The position numbers and the translations under genes were made by a program. Below the pieces are notes generated by a model that had not been told where the DNA came from, did not search any database, and saw only the letters and a list, made by a program, of their open reading frames with translations. Shown here in pieces: positions 52,634 through 62,762 of a DNA stretch of 64,000 nucleotides. Origin of the DNA: Aradus depressus. Lineage: Eukaryota; Arthropoda; Insecta; Hemiptera; Aradidae. How positions within the stretch are numbered: the first letter of the stretch is position 1; each line of letters opens with the position of its first letter. The DNA lies in contig OY759224.1 in NCBI GenBank assembly GCA_963662175.1, forward strand, positions 25,987,489-26,051,488, read 5' to 3'.

Positions 52634-52810
52634 TACTCGTTAAAGACCCCTGCCCTAGGTGAATAAAAATTTAGGGTAGGCAACATTTAGGACTCACACA
52701 GTAGGGTGGGGCTCATGTCCACCAGAGTGACGAAAGAGCGCTCTGGTATTAGGCGATATGACCTCGTAGTTAAAGCCCGGGCATGAGTCATAATACCTAA
52801 TCTAACCTAT
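52634..52810 (+). mobile_element. SINE-A, 5'-truncated
   Basis: Begins TACTCGTTAAAGACCCCTGC and ends TAATACCTAATCTAACC. No clear duplication was found. Confidence 0.88.
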
Positions 52811-52815
52811 AACCT

Positions 52816-53316
52816 TACTGATAATGTATATGCTACGGGTAAAGTTAGATTAACGGTTAAACCTAGGATTACCCAGGTAAACCTAGTAGTACCCGCTGCC
52901 GCTTGGTTAAAGTCCGAAATATAATTGAAATAGTTCACGTTTCGGGCTTTACCCGGGTAAAGTATATGTTAAAGCTAGAACCTGCACTACTTCAAATATA
53001 GGAACGACGGGAGGGGCAGATATATCGTCCCGCCGGCAAATACGCCCCCAAATTTTGTAATATTTCGATTTATGTTTGTTCTAGGAATTTATGTATCCAG
53101 ATGAATGATTATCGCTGTTAGACAGCTTACAACAATGGAAATTGAGGTGTGGTCGAGCTAATTAATAAGTACCTAATCTTTATAGTGGAACATACGTCCA
53201 CTAATGGCCTTGTCATTATTAGTATACCCAACATTAACCAAGCGGCAGCGGGTAGTACGCAGTTTACTAGGTTTAACCGTTAATCTAACTTTACCCGTAA
53301 CATATATATGTCAGTA
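52816..53316. mobile_element. 501-bp MITE with about 100-bp inverted termini
   Basis: Left CTACGGGTAAAGTTAGATTA and right, inverted, TTACGGGTAAAGTTAGATTA, followed in both arms by ACGGTTAAACCTAG and TACCCGCTGCCGCTTGGTTA. The centre contains a small palindrome (CTTTACCCGGGTAAAG at 52949-52964). No open frame. The family is unknown. Confidence 0.85.
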
Positions 53317-53555
53317 CAGGCCCTGAAGAAGGTTCACTCAGTCCCGAAAGCTTGGCAGAAATTCTAGTTTGTTTTATTCGACCACAAACCTCATCTCTCC
53401 TTCCTGCTAAATCATTGGTCCATCCTCAACTATATTGAATCATTTGTGTGTATCAGAGGGCATAAGAGTGATTTCCCTATGATTTTTTTCTTTTGGATCA
53501 GAAACGATGAAAATATTGTGATGTATTTGAACCTATGAAACTAGCATATGTAGTT

Positions 53556-53667
53556 AGTTTTGTGACTAATGCCGGAGCTTTAACTACAAGGTCATTTCGC
53601 CTACTACCATAGCGATTTTTTTGTCGCTCTGGTGGACATGAGCTCGACTCTACTGTGGGAGTCCTAA
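53556..53667 (-). mobile_element. SINE-A 3' fragment
   Basis: Complement of CCCACAGTAGAGTCGAGCTC and AGAGCGACAAAAAAATCGCT, with the 'gactaatgccggagc' end. Confidence 0.8.
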
Positions 53668-53669
53668 TA

Positions 53670-54228
53670 GGCTTTAACATGTCACGCGAATGAAAAACGG
53701 CCGGCTTTCAAACGTTCAAACAAAGAAGGTGTTCCTTAATGAAATAGTGATCTTCAGATTACAAACGGAGATAGAGAACAATTGTATATGTGAGTGGTGT
53801 CTACGAGAACAAACAGGAGGTTGGATCAATGGAGATGCAAGGACTGGATATAAAAGGTTGTATTGTTAGTTGTGGGATGAAGGAAGGTCAATGGGCCCTT
53901 CAACTCTCCCCATTGGTGAATCGAGCCAAGCAAAGCGACCAGACACGCTGACCCATCTACCCAAAATCATCTATTTTTTACACAGCATTCCACATACATA
54001 TACATAAATGTGTACCGGTTTCGACTTACGTCATCGTCAGCACGGGCGTACGTAAACTCCTATACGAAGATGTGTAAATTCCCAGTTGGTCATGATCTTC
54101 CATTCAAGGCGACAGGTTCAGGTAGTAGGCGGAAGGGAGGGGGATTAATAGGGACCCTAGGTAGCTGTGAAATGACCAAACGAAGCCATAGTCTTCAGTG
54201 AGTTTTACTGATATATAAAGCTGAAAAT
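53670..54228. other. Unassigned; hammerhead-like motif at 54014-54040
   Basis: The minus strand reads CTGACGATGACGTAAGTCGA then AACCGGT. The rest carries no recognisable family. Confidence 0.45.
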
Positions 54229-54729
54229 GTCTATGCGTTGTACCGCTATAACTCACGAACGGCTTCATGGATTTGATTAATTTTTTTTTTTAATTTGTTC
54301 GTCATCATCTGTGGAAGGTTATAGGCGTATTAGTACCTCAATATCTGGTCCATCCCAGCATCCACCCACGCAATCTTTGTAACTCGAAAACCACTGCAAT
54401 GATTAATGAGGAATCTTTTTGAATAGATAAGTTGTATCTACCGGAAGGTTAAGGTCTATTTTTTAATCAACCCCTGGTCCATCCCAGCATCCACTCACGC
54501 AATCTTTGTAACTCGAAAACCATTGCAACGATTAATGAGAAATCTTTTTGAATAAATTAGTTTTAGCTCCAAAGCTAGCGTTACTACAGTTGAAGGACTA
54601 TAAGCCTTATTCCGTATGAATAATTGAAAATTATAACATCATGAATAGCCATGAGGAACTGAATAGCCTTATAGGAGATATTGGGAGAAAAGTCAAAGTT
54701 CCCCGGGCAACGCTGGGTATTACTGCTAA
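54229..54729 (+). mobile_element. Non-autonomous Helitron, complete
   Basis: Begins TGATATATAAAGCTGAAAAT (the usual TC start appears mutated to TG) and ends CCCGGGCAACGCTGGG hairpin, TATTACTGCTAA, then T. CTAA fits the CTRR rule. Differences from the other copies include a short deletion near 54602 and a replacement near 54645. Confidence 0.9.
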
Positions 54730-54958
54730 TAGGTTATATATACTGTTCATGAACATGGAAGTTTATAAGATTACTAGTGAAACAAACCGGATTTTATTAG
54801 TGGTAAATAATTTTAAGTATTTTAAGAATCACATCTCCAAAAACAATGTGTTCACTTGGCGATGCATCCAGAAATCCTGCAAAGCCAAAGTCTACACTAT
54901 TGGGGAGTCAACGAAACCTACATGTCCGCAGTTGGATGAATTTGCGGACTATTAAATG
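54730..54958 (+). pseudogene. FLYWCH zinc-finger fragment next to the Helitron
   Basis: The frame at 54755-54955 reads MEVYKITSETNRILLVVNNF, KYFKNHISKNNVFTWRCIQK and SCKAKVYTIGESTK. It matches the FLYWCH fold (hydrophobic strand, K-Y-F, W-R-C, five residues, C-K-A). The final His pair is absent, and the frame stops after EFADY. FLYWCH domains occur in host proteins and in insect Mutator-like elements. The first base follows the Helitron 3' end directly. Confidence 0.75.
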
Positions 54959-55320
54959 GATTTTTATATATCAGAAGAAAGTATGTTCCCCCCTCAAGTT
55001 TGGTGTCGACCAGACTTACGACGACAAACACATATATAAAAATACGAAGCGTGAAAGAATTTTCTTTTTAAAAGACTCGTCTAGGAATTTACACATCTCA
55101 TTTTTCTATATTTTCTACCTGACCCTTTCCGTCTAGGAGATTACAATTCCCCGTCAGGAGTTCAACAATAATGGAGATATGAGCTAGGCAGACATATTTA
55201 TATTAACTTAAGAGTACCTGGGGTAGGAGGGGTCCTCCTCCCTAGGGGGTGGAAATCCCTAATCTAACGGTATAGACCAACTGTATATATTTGAAAACGA
55301 GAAAATAACAAGAAACCAAA
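54959..55320. other. Unassigned sequence
   Basis: A 96-codon open frame overlapping the FLYWCH region in another frame is a shadow. No other feature. Confidence 0.4.
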
Positions 55321-55589
55321 ATAAAATATGAAAAATACTTTCCCAGCCTGAATTAATCAACCGTTTGTGCTAAAAATCAATATTAGACTTACATAGTGGC
55401 ATCTGAATCCTTATATTAAATTTCGTGTCGATACATTTATTACATCGAAAGTTTTTTGACTTTAGCCCCCCTCCCCTTCGACTGATCCGCTGAAAATTAA
55501 TATATGTCGTCCTTAGATGTTTCTGGAATCTACATATAAAATTTCGTGTCGATACATTCATTTTAACGGCAGTTATCGTGTTCACAGAC
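55321..55589 (-). repeat. REP1 copy
   Basis: Complement of AAATATTGATTTTTAGCAC, 'cttacatagtggcatctgaa', ATACATTTATTACATCGAAA and ATACATTCATTTTAACGGC. Confidence 0.78.
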
Positions 55590-55980
55590 ACCAAGTCAAT
55601 ATAAGACACTAAGCGGAATTTTCTTCCTACCGGAGAGTCCCGTATGTTATTTCCGAGTTCATTGTGTGCAGTGAAAATATAAAAATCTTACAATTTTTCA
55701 TTTGCGCCTACATATGTGCATTCGCGTATCAATTTAAATGTATATATGGGTTAAATCCAATTAAATTAATAAATAATTCTGTACTAAATAAAATGCCTAG
55801 TTTTGTGATATTATTATTAATGATATTGATACCATGGTGGGAAGTTTGCCGTGTGGACCTCAAGGGCCGCACTTAGTTAGAAATGCCACCTTTGTAGAGT
55901 CCTAATACACGGCCCAGTAATTTCCTCTGATTTAGGGTGCAAAGAAGCGAAACACACATCCGAGAACCTCCTTGTTTCAT
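55590..55980 (+). repeat. Duplicated block carrying a mini-ORF, copy 2
   Basis: Second copy of 30666-31040. The insert is flanked by REP1 sequence on both sides ('gttcacagacaccaag' and 'catttttggaatcaaaagg'). Confidence 0.8.
55793..55876 (+). CDS. 27-residue hydrophobic mini-ORF, copy 2
   Basis: The product is MPSFVILLLMILIPWWEVCR followed by VDLKGRT, identical to copy 1 except Trp15. The frame is open upstream to 55664. Residues just before the Met are partly shared between copies (Y-x-L-N, I-N-N, L-N-K), so translation might start farther upstream or the segment may be the end of a longer lost protein. Function unknown. Confidence 0.35.
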   Translation: MPSFVILLLMILIPWWEVCRVDLKGRT

Positions 55981-56065
55981 TTTTGGAATCAAAAGGACGG
56001 AAAACATGAACCTTCGCATCGAATTTCTGAACGATAACATGACTTCCCCTAAACAGTAGGGAAAG
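55981..56065 (-). repeat. REP1 left-end fragment
   Basis: 'ggaatcaaaaggacggaaaac', CATCGAATTTCTGAACGATA and ACTTCCCCTAAACAG. Confidence 0.7.
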
Positions 56066-56559
56066 TGAAATTAAATCAGTTATCCATTTAATAGCCTAAA
56101 AGAAATCGATGGGTAAGTATAGAAATGCTGTACCGTAAAGAGGGTAGGTAGCTAGCTAAATAGACGAACCTCTGTTTCCTGTTAGGGCGTACTTTCTAAA
56201 ACAGGGGGAGATGATGTAAAGTTTTGGGGGAAAATTGAGGGAAAGCGGAACGGAGGGAGTCCTGATCGGGGAAAAAGGTGAGAAAGAAAAAATAACAAGA
56301 TTTGAATCTTTGGGTTATAGGGGGAATAAAGGGTTGGGAATTGTGTGGCTAAAGGGAGGATATCCACGGTCGGAGGGGGAGGTTGTAAGGAGTGAAGGGA
56401 GTAGGAAGGGCTGGTGGAAAGGAGGGGATGAAAAAGTAGAAGTTGGGGAGCTGTGAGAAAGTAAGAGAGGAATGAAAAAGTGGAGTTGGGAAAGAGAACA
56501 ATATTTCACTCAGAGCGGCAACACGCACAGCACTGCAACACTCCTCACATTCTAATTCA
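56066..56559. other. Unassigned purine-rich sequence
   Basis: 56190-56500 is strongly G/A-rich on the plus strand and open on both strands for 60-73 codons; no product is recognised. Confidence 0.4.
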
Positions 56560-57010
56560 ATAATAATAATAATAATATTTATTTACGTTAAACCATAACA
56601 TGGTAATAGGATACATCATAAGAAGGTTTACATTAACATAGCTTATAAATTAGATACATAAACAGATATTAACTCTAAGCGTATGTCACACATGAATTGA
56701 GTAGGTGATTTCCAAAACCAGCCATTTGTCCGTAAATAACTTTTAGGATAATCACCAAAAACTGATAAAAATTAACCGTTTTAAGTTGAAGTTCCGATTT
56801 TTTTTTTCATGGATGAGTAATAACTTTATCTCTCATCTTGCAAACGTTGCCAAATATATTGTGGCTAGAAAATTTGCTATTTTTTATTTAAGTTTTCTAA
56901 TAGCTACTTTTGGCACTCAACATGAGAAATGGCTGGTTTTGGAAATCACCTACTCAATTAAAATTAACAATCTACTGAAATAGCTTCAATTTTCGTTTGA
57001 TTTCGGTACA
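56560..57010 (-). repeat. LINE-type 3' tail split by a MITE
   Basis: AATAATATTTATTTACGTTA, ACCATAACATGGTAATAGGA and ACATAAACAGATATTAACTC are the reverse of the tail family; after the MITE AATTAACAATCTACTG continues it. Confidence 0.75.
56699..56955. mobile_element. 257-bp MITE with perfect 29-bp inverted termini
   Basis: GAGTAGGTGATTTCCAAAAC (left) and GTTTTGGAAATCACCTACTC (right) continue inward as CAGCCATTT and its complement. AATT flanks both sides (56695-56698, 56956-56959). No open frame. Perfect termini suggest a young insertion. Confidence 0.9.
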
Positions 57011-57575
57011 CACACAAAAATGACAATACCGCAAAAAATTAAAAAACAACAAGGGACCTTGAAACGTGAAATTGATTTGCAAAACTCTATCTCCGATTGT
57101 CGCAGAATTACAATAGTTTTTTGTACTTAAGTAAAAAACCCAAAATAAATAATTAGCCTATCATTAGCCGAAAAACACTTCCCAGTAGATCATCAAAATT
57201 TGGATAAGTTCATGAAGTACCCACCCACCTAGCAAATTTACAAACGACAGTAAATTTCAACAAATAAGGAAACTCTGCTGTATTTATAAAATAATTTATT
57301 TATTTAGAAAAAAAGGCAATAACCTTTTACAGAGGGCATAACACCGAAATCACCGTTCAATAAATAAATGCATCGAAATGGTCCGAGCAAGATTATCTCT
57401 AAATGTCACTCTTTGTATGGTAATGAGATGCATCCACTGCAGTCGAAATTAGTTCTCCCTTTGATCAATATTCCAAATTAGTGCAGCAGACTGATTGAAT
57501 GTTTTGATTATAATTATTAAATGGGGCAGAAGTATTACTAAATCCATAAATTGGATAATCACCTGTAGAAAGTCG
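57011..57575. other. Unassigned sequence
   Basis: No recognisable gene or family. Confidence 0.4.
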
Positions 57576-57787
57576 TACCGAGCACGCCTTCCTTCGGATA
57601 GTACGTTAAGCGATGTTCCCGAGCCAGTATGATGTCAGGTACTCGTCAAAGGGCCCCTACCCAACTAAACCTGGGTAGGCAAAATGTAGGATTGCCATAG
57701 TAGAATCGGGCTCATGTTCATTAGAGCAATAAAAGGGCGCTCTGGTAGTAGGCGATATGACCTCTATAATGCCCGGGCATGAACATA
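57576..57787 (+). mobile_element. SINE-A fragment
   Basis: Starts GAGCACGCCTTCCTTCGGAT and ends ATGCCCGGGCATGAACATAA; diverged. Confidence 0.8.
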
Positions 57788-57849
57788 AGAATGTCATGGA
57801 CAAATCCCACTTGAGCGATTCAATATTGCTATTTTGTTCTTTATAGGTA

Positions 57850-58050
57850 CATAAAAAGTCGGCGGAAAATCAGCGGCAATGTCCTTCCCCAGCGCGAATT
57901 AACGACTTGAGCGACTGAATTTTTTTTTTTATTTTTGAAATGAAAAGGTCGGAAAACGTTGAATTCCGTTGAAAACTCTGTATCGAATTTTCGGCCGATT
58001 ACATAACTTCCTCTATACTTCGTGTAGACGGAGAAAAAAAAAAAAAAAAA
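57850..58050 (-). repeat. REP1 fragments
   Basis: 'gtcggcggaaaatcagcggc', CCTTCCCCAGCGCGAATTAA, then TTCCGTTGAAAACTCTGTAT and a left end. Confidence 0.7.
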
Positions 58051-58299
58051 TTGAGTTAGGAGCGCTTAAAGTTAATTTTACGTAAGACAAGTTGAATGAT
58101 CTTTGGTAATTTTGAACTATTTGAACTGAAAGCAAAACATGACATCGAAGCGATGACCCCCCGTCGACAGTTGGAACGCTACCAAACTAACTATTTATAA
58201 ATAGTAGAAAAATATACTACTATAATTGCCTCAAAATAGTTTACTACCTCAAACACTGCTAATTTTCCGTTGTTTTTTGTTAGTTTTATAGTTTTATAA
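58051..58299. other. Unassigned sequence
   Basis: No recognisable feature. Confidence 0.35.
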
Positions 58300-58546
58300 C
58301 AAATTCCCGGGCTTTAACTACCAGAGCGACAAAAGTCCCTCTACCCTAGGTGAATAAAAATGTCTGCCCTAAATTTTTATTTACCTAGGGTAGTACCAGA
58401 CAGTAGTAGTACGGAGACCATCGCTTAGCGTTCCATCCGAAGAACAACGTGCTCAAGCTTTTTTCACCTCCCAGATGTAAACCCTAAAAGCCTCGGCCGG
58501 GTTTCGAACCCGCGATCTTGAGCTAAGTAAGCAATAGGAAACAATA
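58300..58546 (-). mobile_element. SINE-A, rearranged
   Basis: Complement of the 3' end, then a short plus-strand piece (TCCCTCTACCCTAGGTGAAT), then reverse sequence again to a B-box complement (GGGTTTCGAACCC, 58499-58511) and partial head. It appears to be an internally inverted copy. Confidence 0.7.
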
Positions 58547-58737
58547 TTGAATTTGTAACCAAGATGGAGGTGTTGAACAATAATGGCTTCAAGGGATATA
58601 TTGAGTCAGGTATCATTCCTGTAACAGGTTTTTGAGGTCTTTGACACCAGAGGACAAATATTCTACATGAAAATGTAATAAAAGTGAATATTCTACACGA
58701 TATACTCAACATAGAATATATATTTATATATATATAA
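58547..58737. other. Unassigned sequence
   Basis: No recognisable feature. Confidence 0.35.
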
Positions 58738-58776
58738 GTTAAAGCCCGGGCATGAGTCATAAAACCTAAACCTATA
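58738..58776 (+). mobile_element. SINE-A terminal fragment
   Basis: GTTAAAGCCCGGGCATGAGT and CATAAAACCTAAACCTAT. Confidence 0.75.
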
Positions 58777-58779
58777 TAT

Positions 58780-59460
58780 ATAAATGTAGATTATGCTCAA
58801 AGAAAAAGATCGGACAGTTGGGACATGATGAAACAGCTGGAGTCAGTCAGACTGGCCACTCTGCTATACTTCTCGGAGATATGGGCTTCGGATTATCTGG
58901 AGAGACTGGTCAACGTCCTCAAAGGGTAGTACAAGAGAGTACTGAAGCTTCCCAAGTCAGCTTCGTCAGAGTAGAGACTGATAGCTACCTCAGTGTCATG
59001 GTTATAGAAAGAGCAGTAAGCTGGTGGAGCCAAGTGCAGCCGACAGGTACCCTAGACTGTGCTACGAATTTCTTGTGTTCCTGAGCAAGCAGCCCTCGGA
59101 CCTAACTGGGTGTCTCAATATCCTAATCTCCGTGGATTTCTCATGGTTCTGGAGAGCTCAGGGCCCTGATCTTATCAACAAGCACAAAAAAGAGATGGTG
59201 AGTCGATTTGAAGAAAGGAGCTGCTTCAGCAGATCCTGGCATCTAGCTATAACCTAACATACAAGGATATCTACTGTTACAACGAGTACTTGAAGCTGAG
59301 GACAAACATCGAGAGGACGATATCCCAGATACGGCATCTATAGTCCGATACTATCGGTGGAAAACTACCGAGTGCATCGATAATTATTGTTCAAAAATCA
59401 ATAAATCGTAAATGTATTTCTTTAAGGACTAATAAAGAAATTGAATTAAATTACGAACTA
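58780..59460 (+). pseudogene. Degenerate LINE reverse transcriptase C-terminal fragment
   Basis: One frame reads RLATLLYFSEIWASDYLERL, VNVLKGYYKRVLKLPKSAS, a typical post-palm LINE segment (x-E-I-W then LKLP). Later parts switch frame (LSKQPSDLTGCLNILISVDF near 59080; YKDIYCYNEYLKLRTNIERT near 59265). The end AATAAATCGTAAATG and 'aataaagaaattg' look like a 3' UTR with polyadenylation signals. It is not closely related to the full-length LINE. Confidence 0.65.
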
Positions 59461-59763
59461 TACCGAATATTTTATTGACCCAAGAGTCTGCCTTGGGGTA
59501 ACCAGAACTTAACCAAATTTGGAGTGTAGGCTGTAAACGCTTCTTCAGAATGGCTTCTGGATATACCAATATACAGACACAGAAACAGAAACATAATGGT
59601 TTCTGTCATTGACCTATGAAACCCTAGCAATATTCCTTAATTCAGTTATAATTCTGAACCCTTCAATTATGAACATGAATATTGTAATTTGAGAAGCCAA
59701 CTGTGATAACCACCTTCTGTTCCATTCATTTCAATTTAGCTTCAATAAATATATATATGATAA
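59461..59763. other. Unassigned sequence
   Basis: The minus strand has CTGAAGAAGCGTTTACAGCC at 59530-59552, a weak hammerhead-like start without a good stem. Nothing else recognised. Confidence 0.4.
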
Positions 59764-59850
59764 ACTTTGAGCACGCCGTCTTTCGGATGTGACATTAAGC
59801 GATGGCCCCGAGCCTGTGCGATGTTAGGTACTCGTTAAAGACCCCTAACA
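59764..59850 (+). mobile_element. SINE-A middle fragment
   Basis: GAGCACGCCGTCTTTCGGAT, GACATTAAGCGATGGCCCCG and TACTCGTTAAAGACCCC. Confidence 0.8.
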
Positions 59851-59959
59851 TAGGTTGGCGTGATCCCGTAAGTATGTTTGGTACAAGAAAGTTCTCTAAT
59901 GGCCACATCACATAGATATTATTATTATTATTATTTATATATTTACAACGGCATAACAT

Positions 59960-60430
59960 TTGCCATTAGCAATTGCGATAAACAGTACAGTGTCAGGTGC
60001 TTGGCTGTACTGCTGAGGTACGTGACCGAAGAGGAATCCAGGCTAGTTCTGGAGCAGGTCCCTCTGCCGTATCCGCTTGAGGCGTCGTGGTGAAATTTGT
60101 GAAAAGTTTGATATCGTGTCCTGATAACAGAAGGTACAAATGGGATGTTGAGGTCATTATGTAATGTGAGGTTGGAAACGTAAAATGGCGCATTGGCAAT
60201 GTGGCGTAGTATAATGGATTGTATTGACTGAAAACTATGTTTAATTTTTTGTCTATTCCCATATCTCGATGCCGTAAGTCCAGATGGGTTTTAGTATAGT
60301 GTTGTACATGCGAAGTTTGTTTTCAAGCGATAATGTCGATCCAATGATTGATTTCAGTCGTCCAAATCGTCTTTTGAGGTCAGTGCGTTTCAGTCTGATA
60401 TGAGTTGTCCAAGTTAAACGTCTACATAGA
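59960..60430 (-). pseudogene. Jockey-like LINE thumb fragment
   Basis: The minus strand reads RLTWTTHIRLKRTDLKRRFG, SIIGSTLSLENKLRMYNTIL, then KPIWTYGIEIWE, the standard Jockey-clade L-T-W-x-x-H-I and K-P-I-W-T-Y-G motifs. A stop follows, and then decayed sequence. Confidence 0.85.
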
Positions 60431-60850
60431 TATTATTTTTTTAATTTTTCATAAAGCAACCACTAATTAAAAAATTATTCAAAATATTTCCTACAGAAAT
60501 TTATTTTTCAATTCACATATACACAGACATCATCGCGAAAATGGTCAAAACGTATTCAGGAGACCTTGATAAGTGAAAATCCGTTAAAATCTCGAACTCG
60601 GATTTTTGCACGAATACAATACTTTCTTATACTATAGGTATAACAAAGTTAAAAGAAATTTTAAGTGGCAATGGCTACGTCATGGCAGTATTTTAACAAT
60701 ATACCAAAGCTGTCACTATTGTGACAGATAACAATACCATATCACCATACGAGAAACCCATACACGAAACACTCAACTTTTGTCTTATCTGAGAGTGTCT
60801 GACAAGGATACGAGAACTTTAATGAAACACAAATACAGGCAGAACGAGGC
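60431..60850. other. REP1-like edge and unassigned sequence
   Basis: 60500-60640 has a REP1-like left end (TCGGATTTTTGCACGAATAC, 'acacagacatcatcgcg'). The rest is unassigned. Confidence 0.4.

Positions 60851-60879
<29 letters not shown>
60851..60879 (+). repeat. Poly(G) tract, 29 nt
   Basis: The longest pure G run in the window. It is able to form G-quadruplexes and is prone to length change. Confidence 0.95.
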
Positions 60880-60881
<2 letters not shown>

Positions 60882-61099
60882 GGAGGGCTTCATTTGCATA
60901 CGACAATGTCTGAATCATATCTGAGAGCTAACCAACTTTTAATATCTTCAAACAGAAACAGAAAGAGAAAAATTTAACAGTTGAGCCACACAAAACTTGG
61001 ACAGGAAAACTAACTTAAAAAGTTAATTCAAACAGAGCTTAATGTGTACAATTTGTTTAAATAAAGTTTTCGAGAGTAAATAAATCTCACTAGTAAAAA
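60880..61099. other. Unassigned sequence
   Basis: No recognisable feature. Confidence 0.35.
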
Positions 61100-61500
61100 A
61101 CTGTTGGAGTTTATATTTTACTTCCCTAGTTACACGAAGTATAGAAGTTGTGTAATCGGTCAAAAAATTCGAAATTGAGTTTTCAGCGGAATTTCATGTT
61201 TTTCGACAACTTGATTCCGGAAATTTAAAAAAAAAAAAGCTACGTGTGTGTGCTGTGAACACGATAATACTCGATAGAATCAATGTATATACACGAAATT
61301 GTATCTGTGCATGCGAAACCCCATCGATGACACCTATCGAAGGGGGAGGCGAAACACAAAAACTATAATAACTCACGTTGTAATAATAATAATAATAAAG
61401 AACAGCTACTTTTACTTTCTGACCTATACAAAGTATACGAGAAGTTATGTAATCAGTCAGAAATTCGTTAAGAGGTTTTAAATGGAATTACATACTCCGG
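61100..61500 (+). repeat. REP1 copy
   Basis: ACTTCCCTAGTTACACGAAG, TTGTGTAATCGGTCAAAAAA, 'gctgtgaacacgataatact' and AATCAATGTATATACACGAA. A second left end begins at about 61420. Confidence 0.75.
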
Positions 61501-61608
61501 TCCATAGCACCAAAAGTGTAATGCTAAATATATGGAAAAAGGTTACCCATTTCCCCGCCGATCAAATAGGGTGATGCGACCGACTCCCCTCAGGGGGTCA
61601 GGAGCACC

Positions 61609-61639
<31 letters not shown>

Positions 61640-61997
61640 GATGAGGTGAATTTAGTAATCAGGAAAGTTTAAGGATATTAGTTTATACATCCAGACCGTA
61701 TGGATAGCTATTTATGTCGACATTTTTATTATTTTTATTAAGAAAATCGTTAAATTGTTGAATTTAGCATAAAAACAGATGTTAGGAGTTAAGTAGTAAA
61801 TTAATTTGTCAATATAAAAATGGACCATTCGCTTTTGTTTAAAAATGAATGGAGAACGACCAATGAATGGAGAACAAATGACGAAGATCAACTGTTTGTA
61901 TAGGCAGTCAAAGGGTGTAAGGAGAGTACTCAAGTGAGAAAGATTGTTGGGGTTGAAAGTTTTTTTTTTATTTTATTTATTTTTATTTATTTTTTGG
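61501..61997. other. Unassigned; A-run at 61610-61637
   Basis: A GC-richer 100-bp stretch (61500-61609) ends in a 28-nt A-run, like a short retroposon with a poly(A) tail, but no family is recognised. The rest is AT-rich. Confidence 0.4.
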
Positions 61998-62192
61998 GAG
62001 CCATGGTGGCCGTGCGGGCTAGAGCGTAGGGCTTTGGTCGCATGGTCTCACCATGGTTTGCGGGTTCGAATCCCGTCCGGGAGTGAGTTTTATTTCGTAG
62101 ATAGAACTCCCTCCCGGGGCCATGGATGTCGTAAATATAACTAAATAACTCATTGACATGGCTAATATGCACCGTACATAAGGCCAAAAAAA
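61998..62192 (+). mobile_element. SINE-B, full length
   Basis: GGAGCCATGGTGGCCGTGCG, perfect B box GGTTCGAATCC at 62065-62075, inverted GGGAGTGAG / CTCCCTCCC pair, 3' part CATGGCTAATATGCACCGTA, then an A-rich tail. Confidence 0.94.
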
Positions 62193-62244
62193 TAAAAATA
62201 AAAATAAAAAAATAATAAAAAATTTTATTTATTTATTTTTTATT

Positions 62245-62357
62245 TATTTTTCTTTTTTGGCCTTATGTACGATGCATATTAGCCATGTCACTGTGTTATT
62301 TAGTTATTTACAACATCCATGGGCCCAGGAGGGAGTTCTATCTACGCAACCATGGCC
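62245..62357 (-). mobile_element. SINE-B, 5'-truncated, opposed to its neighbour
   Basis: Complement of the SINE-B 3' half (TACGATGCATATTAGCCATG, ATCCATGGGCCCAGGAGGGA), lacking the B box. With 61998-62192 it forms a tail-to-tail inverted pair separated by about 50 bp of A/T-rich sequence. Confidence 0.9.
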
Positions 62358-62762
62358 CCAATTTTAAAGGATGGCCTCAGAAAAGAGACTAAAGTAGTTT
62401 TAGAAAATAGTTCGTAAGAATTTTTAATTTTTTTTTTATTTTCCAAAGTTATTCTTTTTTTTATATATAAAAAATTATAATGTAGGTTAAGTTTAAATAA
62501 ACCAAATTTTTTTTCTCGATTCTATGCTATTCATTTTCTCCGTCAATCAAATAAGATAATACCGTTGGATTAGATTTTTGCAAATTTAAAAAAATTTGAT
62601 GGCATCCCAGATTATTTATATATATTATTTCTATAAAATATCGAATGTTTATGAGGAGAAATTTTGAACAGGAAATGTGATAATTTGTTTATATATTTAT
62701 TATTTGTTAATTTTTATTTATTTAATTAATACATTTTTTAAAATTATTTTTAATTAATACAC
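62358..62762. other. Unassigned AT-rich sequence
   Basis: No recognisable gene or family. Confidence 0.4.

Noticed and set aside
53323..53350. Functional hammerhead ribozyme
   Set aside because: At this site the stem is weak and no stem III with a cleavage triplet is visible; only the recurrent motif as a whole is reported.
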